This document shows positions 1-4,056 of a stretch of DNA of 6,255 nt, in pieces (the stretch's first letter is position 1; each line of letters begins with the position of its first letter). Source of the DNA: an uncultured Dysosmobacter sp. Its GTDB lineage: Bacteria > Bacillota > Clostridia > Oscillospirales > Oscillospiraceae. The stretch is taken from contig CAKTSC010000090.1 in the NCBI GenBank assembly GCA_934597465.1, positions 1 through 6,255 on the forward strand, written 5' to 3'. The notes under the pieces were generated by a model. That model did no database searches, was not told the DNA's origin, and was given only the letters and a program-made list of their open reading frames with translations. Made by a program: the position numbers and the translations under genes.

Positions 1-648
1 CTCGACCTGAAGCTCCGCAAGGACATGCAGATCGAGCTCAAGCGCATCCAGCAGCAGGTGGGCATCACCTTCATCTACGTGACCCACGACCAGGAGGAGG
101 CCCTCTCCATGTCCGACACCATCGTCATCATGGACAAGGGCACCATCCAGCAGATCGGCACCCCGGAGGACATCTACAACGAGCCCAAGAACGCCTTCGT
201 GGCGGACTTCATCGGCGAATCCAACATCATCGACGGCACCATGCCCCGGGACAACGTGGTAAAGATGTATGGCCGGGAGTTCCCCTGCCTGGACGGGGGC
301 TTCGCCCCCAACGAGCCGGTGGACGTGGTCATCCGGCCCGAGGATATCGACATCGTCCCCGTGGAGCAGGGCCAGCTCACCGGCACTGTCACCTCCGTCA
401 CCTTCAAGGGGATGCAGTACGACATCATCGTGGACTTCAAGGGCTTCAAGTGGCTCATCCAGACCACGGACCACTCCCCCAAGGATGCCCGCATCGGCAT
501 CAAGCTGGACCCCGACAGCATCCACGTGATGAAAAAGAGCCGTTACTCCGGTATGTTCGGTGACTACTCCTCCTTCTCCGAGGAGTACGACGAGCTGGAC
601 GACGCCAGCCTGGGGCTGGATGAGGAGGAGAGCGGGGATGAAGAATAA
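1..648 (+). CDS. potA: PotA, spermidine/putrescine ABC transporter ATP-binding protein (3' part, truncated by window edge)
   Basis: This is the ATPase subunit that powers polyamine uptake from the cytoplasmic face of the PotB/PotC channel. The visible 215 residues begin at the D-loop (LDLKLR, residues 1-6), so Walker A, the signature motif and Walker B lie upstream of the window. The H-loop is seen as VTHDQEEAL (His29), followed by the usual [19 protein letters not shown] and FIGESN segments of this import-ATPase family. A TOBE-type C-terminal domain follows from about residue 75, with the family-typical IRPEDI at 111-116. E. coli PotA is about 378 residues, so roughly 40% of the protein is missing here. 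The last 22 residues (194-215) are unusually acidic, with 13 Asp/Glu and no Lys/Arg. The stop codon overlaps the start of potB by 11 nt. The assignment to polyamine transport rests mainly on the PotB and PotCD neighbours; the fragment alone would only show a Pot/Fbp/Mal-like ATPase. Confidence 0.93.
   Translation, partial: LDLKLRKDMQIELKRIQQQVGITFIYVTHDQEEALSMSDTIVIMDKGTIQQIGTPEDIYNEPKNAFVADFIGESNIIDGTMPRDNVVKMYGREFPCLDGGFAPNEPVDVVIRPEDIDIVPVEQGQLTGTVTSVTFKGMQYDIIVDFKGFKWLIQTTDHSPKDARIGIKLDPDSIHVMKKSRYSGMFGDYSSFSEEYDELDDASLGLDEEESGDEE
623..628 (+). promoter_or_regulatory. Ribosome binding site of potB inside potA
   Basis: AGGAGG lies 9 nt before the ATG at 638. It is made from the Glu codons (GAG GAG GAG) of the acidic PotA tail. 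It fixes the potB start at 638 rather than at in-frame ATG codons further upstream. Confidence 0.8.
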
Positions 649-1492
649 GCTCTCTCGCTTCGCCGTCCCCTATGTCGTCTGGATGGCGATCTTTGTGGTG
701 GCCCCCATCCTCATCATGGTGGTCTACGCCTTCTCCTCCGCCGAGGGGGGCTTCACCCTGGAGAATTTCGCCCAGATGGGCACCTATACCGCGGTCTTCA
801 CCCGCTCTTTCAAGCTGGCCGTCGTGGCGACGCTGATCTGCCTTCTCATCGGCTATCCCACGGCCTGCTTCATGAGCCGGGAGGGCCCCACCTTCCAGCG
901 GATGGGCATGGTGCTCATCATGCTGCCCATGTGGATGAATTTCCTGCTGCGCACCTACTCCTGGATGACCATCCTAGAAAACCACGGCCTATTGAACCAG
1001 CTTCTGGAGAAGATCGGCATCCTGGCCCTATACAACCACATCACCGGGGCGGGCCTGGAGTTCTTCCCCATGATGAACACCCAGGGCGCCGTGGTGCTGG
1101 GCATGGTCTATAACTACCTGCCCTTCATGATCCTGCCCATCTACTCCGTCATCGTCAAGCTGGATCACTCCCTCATCGAGGCAGCCCGGGATCTGGGGGC
1201 GGACAGCGTCAGCGTCTTCCGCAAGGTGATTTTGCCCCTGAGCTTCCCCGGCGTGCTCTCCGGCATCACCATGGTCTTCGTGCCCTCCGTCTCCACCTTC
1301 GCCATCTCCCAGATGCTGGGCGGCAGCACGGAGCTGCTGCTGGGCGACCTCATTGAGCGGCAGTTTTTGGGCGGGTCCTACGATCCCCAGCTGGGGGCGG
1401 CCATCTCCCTTGTGATGATGGTCATCGTGGTGGTCTGCATGGTCATTATGAATCGCTTCGGTGAGGGCGAGGAACAGGCGGTGATGCTATGA
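638..1492 (+). CDS. potB: PotB, spermidine/putrescine ABC transporter permease
   Basis: This is one of the two membrane subunits of the polyamine importer; it pairs with the PotC half of the next gene to form the channel. The 284-residue product matches the usual PotB length (about 275-285). It starts [15 protein letters not shown], typical of the family, with a first hydrophobic helix at about 10-31. Further hydrophobic helices lie at about 58-79, 86-107, 148-170, 205-228 and 254-271, giving six in all. The cytoplasmic EAA loop that contacts the ATPase is clear at 179-209 ([20 protein letters not shown], then LPLSFPG). The TYSWM segment at 106-110, in the third helix region, is also PotB-like. 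The ATG at 638 is chosen because of the AGGAGG 9 nt upstream; the same frame is open further upstream inside potA but has no comparable site. Start and stop overlap the neighbouring genes, which indicates translational coupling in one operon. Confidence 0.95.
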   Translation: MKNKLSRFAVPYVVWMAIFVVAPILIMVVYAFSSAEGGFTLENFAQMGTYTAVFTRSFKLAVVATLICLLIGYPTACFMSREGPTFQRMGMVLIMLPMWMNFLLRTYSWMTILENHGLLNQLLEKIGILALYNHITGAGLEFFPMMNTQGAVVLGMVYNYLPFMILPIYSVIVKLDHSLIEAARDLGADSVSVFRKVILPLSFPGVLSGITMVFVPSVSTFAISQMLGGSTELLLGDLIERQFLGGSYDPQLGAAISLVMMVIVVVCMVIMNRFGEGEEQAVML

Positions 1493-3489
1493 GAAAGACC
1501 GCTTCCCCCCGTTTCGGCAGCCGCTTCCTCATTGGGCTGACCTTCCTCTTCCTCTACGCGCCCATCTTCATCCTCATCATTTTCTCCTTCAACGCGGGCG
1601 CCAGCTCCAGCGTCTGGAAGGGCTTCTCCCTCCACTGGTATGGGGAGCTCTTCCACAACCGCCTCATCCTGCAGAGCATCTATACGACGCTGCTGGTCTC
1701 GCTTCTCGCCACTGTGGCGGCCACCTTTGCCGGGACGTTCGCCGCCATCGGCTTCCACGCTATGCGCAGCCGCCCCCGGCACGTGCTCACCACGGTGAAC
1801 AACATCCCCATGATGAACGCGGATATCGTGACGGGCGTCTCCCTGTGCCTCCTCTTCGTGGCCTTCTTCACCGGCTGGCACAGCTTCGCCGTGTGGGTCA
1901 ACGGCTGGCAGTCCCTCATCGTGCTGCCGGAGCGGCTGACCATGGGCTTCGGCACCCTGCTGCTGGCTCATATCTGCTTCAATATCCCCTACGTCATCCT
2001 CTCCGTGGGCCCCAAGCTCCGGCAGATGGATCGCAACCTCATCGACGCCGCCCAGGACCTGGGCTGCACCTGGATGCAGGCCTTCTGGAAGGTGGTCCTG
2101 CCGGAGATCAAGCCCGGCATCGTCTCCGGCGCCCTGACGGCCTTCACCATGAGCGTGGATGACTTCATCATCAGCTACTTCACGGCGGGCACCGCCTCCT
2201 CCACCCTGGCCATGACCATCTACGGCATGACGAAAAAGCGGGTGAGCCCCCAGATCAACGCCATCTCCACCCTGCTCTTCGTGACGGTTCTGCTGCTGCT
2301 GGCTCTCGTGAACCTGCGGGAAAACCGGGCCCAGAGCCGCAGCGACCGGGCCGCCCGCCGGGGCGAAGCTCCGGCGCCCTTCGCCCCCCGGCGGCAGCTT
2401 CCTCCCTCCCTCAAGCGGGTGGGAGCAGGCATCCTGGCCGCAGCTCTGGTGGCGGCGCTGGTGGTCACCGGCGCTTCCAGCCGCTCTGACCGGGTGGTGA
2501 ACGTCTGCTCCTGGGGCGAGTATATCGACGAGGACCTCATCACGGAGTTCGAGGAGACCACCGGCATCCGGGTCAACTACCAGACGGCGGAGAGCAACGA
2601 GGCCCTCTACTCCCTCATCAACATGGGCGGGGCGGACTTCGATGTCATCGTCCCCTCGGACTACATGATCGGCCGTCTCATTGAGGAGGACATGCTGGCG
2701 GAGCTGAACTACGACAACATCCCCAACTTCGACCTCATTGACGACCGCTTCAAGAATCTCTCCTACGACCCGGAGAACAAGTATACCGTCCCCTACACCT
2801 GGAGCACTCTCGGCATCATCTATAACCGGGATATGGTGGACGGCGAGATCACCAGCTGGAGCGCCATGTTCGATCCCCAGTACGCGGGCCAGGTCCTGAT
2901 GATCAACAACTCCCGGGACGCCCTGGCCGCCGGACTTTTCTACCTGGGCTACGACGTGAACACCACCGACAAGGGCCAGATCCGGGAGGCCTTCGAGCTT
3001 TTGAAGAACGCCAAGGACCAGGGGGTCTATCAGGCCTTCGTCATGGACCAGGTCTTCCAGAAGATGGAGGGCGGCAACGCCGCCATCGCCATGTACTACG
3101 CCGGCGACTACCTGACCATGGTGGACAACAGCGACCAGGATCTGGCCTTCGTCATCCCGGAGGAGGGCTCCAACTGGTTCGTGGACGCCATGTGCGTGCT
3201 GAAGACCTCCCAGCACAAGGAGGAGGCCGAGGCCTGGATCAACTTCATCACCTCCACCTCCTCCAGCCTTGCCAACATGGACTATATCTGGTATGGCTCC
3301 CCCAACGTGGAAGCCATGGAGGAGTACCCCGCCTACTATGAGGAGGAGTACGAGGAGGAGCTGGATCAGGAGACCCTGGACATCATCCTCACCCCGCCGG
3401 AGATCCTGGAAAAGTGCCAGATGTACGTCAACCAGCCCCAGGACACCCTGCGCTATTACAGCGAGCTCTGGACGGAGCTGGGCATCTGA
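1489..3489 (+). CDS. potCD: PotC-PotD fusion: polyamine ABC transporter permease joined to substrate-binding protein
   Basis: This single 666-residue protein carries both the second channel subunit and the external polyamine receptor. Residues 1-275 are PotC: six hydrophobic helices (about 13-33, 64-88, 104-126, 153-173, 211-231, 256-275) and an EAA loop at 184-210 (LIDAAQDLGCTWMQAFWKVV, then LPEIKPG). Residues 276-310 are an Arg/Pro-rich linker, and 311-328 form a seventh hydrophobic helix. Residues 336-666 are a complete PotD-type periplasmic-binding fold: VNVCSWGEYIDEDLI at the first strand, FDVIVPSDYMIGRLI, NKYTVPYTWSTLGIIYN, and the C-terminal YYSELWTELGI. The ATG at 1489 is the only start: the frame is closed by a stop at 1462-1464 with no other start codon between. 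It overlaps the potB stop as ATGA. The Shine-Dalgarno is weak (GAGGAA, 14 nt away), so coupling to potB is likely. No ATG or ribosome site in the linker would allow separate PotD synthesis. The function is polyamine uptake by family similarity; the exact substrate is not shown. Confidence 0.93.
   Translation: MRKTASPRFGSRFLIGLTFLFLYAPIFILIIFSFNAGASSSVWKGFSLHWYGELFHNRLILQSIYTTLLVSLLATVAATFAGTFAAIGFHAMRSRPRHVLTTVNNIPMMNADIVTGVSLCLLFVAFFTGWHSFAVWVNGWQSLIVLPERLTMGFGTLLLAHICFNIPYVILSVGPKLRQMDRNLIDAAQDLGCTWMQAFWKVVLPEIKPGIVSGALTAFTMSVDDFIISYFTAGTASSTLAMTIYGMTKKRVSPQINAISTLLFVTVLLLLALVNLRENRAQSRSDRAARRGEAPAPFAPRRQLPPSLKRVGAGILAAALVAALVVTGASSRSDRVVNVCSWGEYIDEDLITEFEETTGIRVNYQTAESNEALYSLINMGGADFDVIVPSDYMIGRLIEEDMLAELNYDNIPNFDLIDDRFKNLSYDPENKYTVPYTWSTLGIIYNRDMVDGEITSWSAMFDPQYAGQVLMINNSRDALAAGLFYLGYDVNTTDKGQIREAFELLKNAKDQGVYQAFVMDQVFQKMEGGNAAIAMYYAGDYLTMVDNSDQDLAFVIPEEGSNWFVDAMCVLKTSQHKEEAEAWINFITSTSSSLANMDYIWYGSPNVEAMEEYPAYYEEEYEEELDQETLDIILTPPEILEKCQMYVNQPQDTLRYYSELWTELGI
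2314..2493 (+). other. Linker and extra transmembrane anchor between the PotC and PotD parts
   Basis: Residues 276-335 of the fusion. The first part (277-310) holds nine Arg, one Lys and five Pro, fitting a flexible cytoplasmic segment under the positive-inside rule. It is followed by a hydrophobic stretch (311-328, VGAGILAAALVAALVVTG) and then by the start of the binding protein. The KR-hydrophobic-small-residue layout looks like a former PotD signal peptide, but the position where a lipobox Cys would sit reads TGASS. The binding domain is therefore probably held by a helix instead of a lipid. Cleavage after TGA (residue 329) by signal peptidase I cannot be excluded. Confidence 0.7.
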
Positions 3490-3510
3490 GCAAGGCAGCC
3501 CAAGAAAGCC

Positions 3511-3556
3511 GGGAGCGGCGCGGCCATTCCGGCCCCGCCGCTCCCTTCCCTTTTCT
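3511..3556 (+). terminator. Terminator-like hairpin after potCD
   Basis: A perfect 10-bp stem (3511-3520 with 3536-3545, GGGAGCGGCG/CGCCGCTCCC) continues past one C-C mismatch into GGCC/GGCC (3522-3525 with 3531-3534) around a 5-nt loop. It is followed by TTCCCTTTTCT. An A-rich stretch (AAGAAA) lies just before the stem. This fits a Rho-independent terminator for the pot operon, with an imperfect U-tract. It sits between potCD and the thioesterase gene. Confidence 0.7.
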
Positions 3557-3570
3557 CAGTCAAACTTACA

Positions 3571-3576
3571 AGGAGG
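3571..3576 (+). promoter_or_regulatory. Ribosome binding site of the FlK-like thioesterase gene
   Basis: AGGAGG lies 8 nt before the ATG at 3585. It decides the start against an in-frame ATG at 3414 that lies inside potCD and would run through the hairpin. Confidence 0.88.
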
Positions 3577-3584
3577 AATATCCC

Positions 3585-3980
3585 ATGATCCCTGCCGGCA
3601 CCAAATTCGTCTGTGAGGAAACCGTCACCCCCGAGCGCACCGCCGCCGCCGTGGGCTCCGGCCTGCTGCCGGTCTACGGCACACCCTTCATGACCGCCCT
3701 GATGGAGAACGCCGCCCAGAGCGCCATCGCCCCCTTCCTGGAGGAAGGCCGGGGCAGCGTGGGCACCCATCTGGATGTCTTCCATAACGCTCCCACCCCC
3801 ATCGGCATGACCGTCCACGCCGAGGCGGAGGTGCTCTCCGTCTCTGAGAACGGAAAGATGGTGGACTTCGCCGTCCGGGCCTGGGACGACGCCGGCCCCA
3901 TCGGCGAGGGCAAGCATACCCGGGCCATCATCCACAACGAGCGCTTCCTGCAGAAGTGCAGCTCCAAGCTGGAGAAGTGA
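3585..3980 (+). CDS. FlK-like hot-dog-fold acyl-CoA thioesterase
   Basis: A 131-residue cytoplasmic protein, the usual size of a single hot-dog domain. It resembles the fluoroacetyl-CoA thioesterase (FlK)-like family, whose members hydrolyse small acyl-CoA thioesters; most have no known substrate. The family landmarks are seen in order: TPFMTALMENAAQ (33-45), GSVGTHLDVFHNAPTPIGM (57-75) and GEGKHTRAIIHNERF (107-121). From memory of FlK, its catalytic residues are Thr42, Glu50 and His76. Here Thr33, Glu41 and His67 have identical spacing (8 and 26), and Gly60 matches FlK Gly69. The FlK lid phenylalanines (33 and 36) correspond to Gly24 and Leu27 by the same offset, so fluoroacetyl-CoA is an unlikely substrate. 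No signal peptide or membrane segment is seen. The gene follows the pot operon after a hairpin and has no obvious promoter of its own, so it may be expressed by read-through. A link to polyamines, for example acetyl-CoA-dependent acetylation, would be speculation. Confidence 0.85.
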   Translation: MIPAGTKFVCEETVTPERTAAAVGSGLLPVYGTPFMTALMENAAQSAIAPFLEEGRGSVGTHLDVFHNAPTPIGMTVHAEAEVLSVSENGKMVDFAVRAWDDAGPIGEGKHTRAIIHNERFLQKCSSKLEK

Positions 3981-4000
3981 GCATACGGGAAACACAGGCA

Positions 4001-4038
4001 GAAAGGAACCGCCGCCCGGAAGGGCGGCGGTTCCTTTC
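4001..4038. terminator. Bidirectional terminator between convergent genes
   Basis: A perfect 17-bp inverted repeat (4001-4017 with 4022-4038, GAAAGGAACCGCCGCCC and its complement) with a GGAA loop on the + strand. It lies 20 nt after the thioesterase stop and 18 nt after the polC stop. Both arms have A/T-rich outer ends (GAAAGGAA/TTCCTTTC), so each strand ends its stem in a T-rich stretch. The + strand continues TGTCGTTT and the - strand TGCCTGTGTTT. This fits a shared Rho-independent terminator. Confidence 0.88.
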
Positions 4039-4056
4039 TGTCGTTTGAAGGCGGCC

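Noticed and set aside
560..637. An earlier in-frame start for potB at 560
   Set aside because: The extra 26 residues would be Pro/Ser/Thr/Trp-rich shadow of the PotA tail, while the ATG at 638 has AGGAGG 9 nt upstream and gives a normal PotB N-terminus.
2506..2508. Cys340 of PotCD as a lipoprotein attachment site
   Set aside because: Its context VVNVC is not a lipobox, it lies 12 residues beyond the hydrophobic helix, and it falls in the first beta strand of the PotD fold.
1378..3216. A 612-codon open frame on the - strand opposite potCD
   Set aside because: It is a shadow frame: the + strand has clear PotC and PotD homology over the same span, while the - product is a low-complexity Gly/Val/His/Asp/Glu mix with no recognisable domain, as expected opposite GC-rich codons.
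3414..3584. An earlier in-frame start for the thioesterase at 3414
   Set aside because: It lies inside potCD, reads through the hairpin, and lacks a ribosome site; AGGAGG precedes the ATG at 3585.
3456..3995. A 179-codon open frame on the - strand opposite the thioesterase gene
   Set aside because: It runs through the pot terminator hairpin, has no domain I recognise, and lies opposite a gene with strong family motifs.
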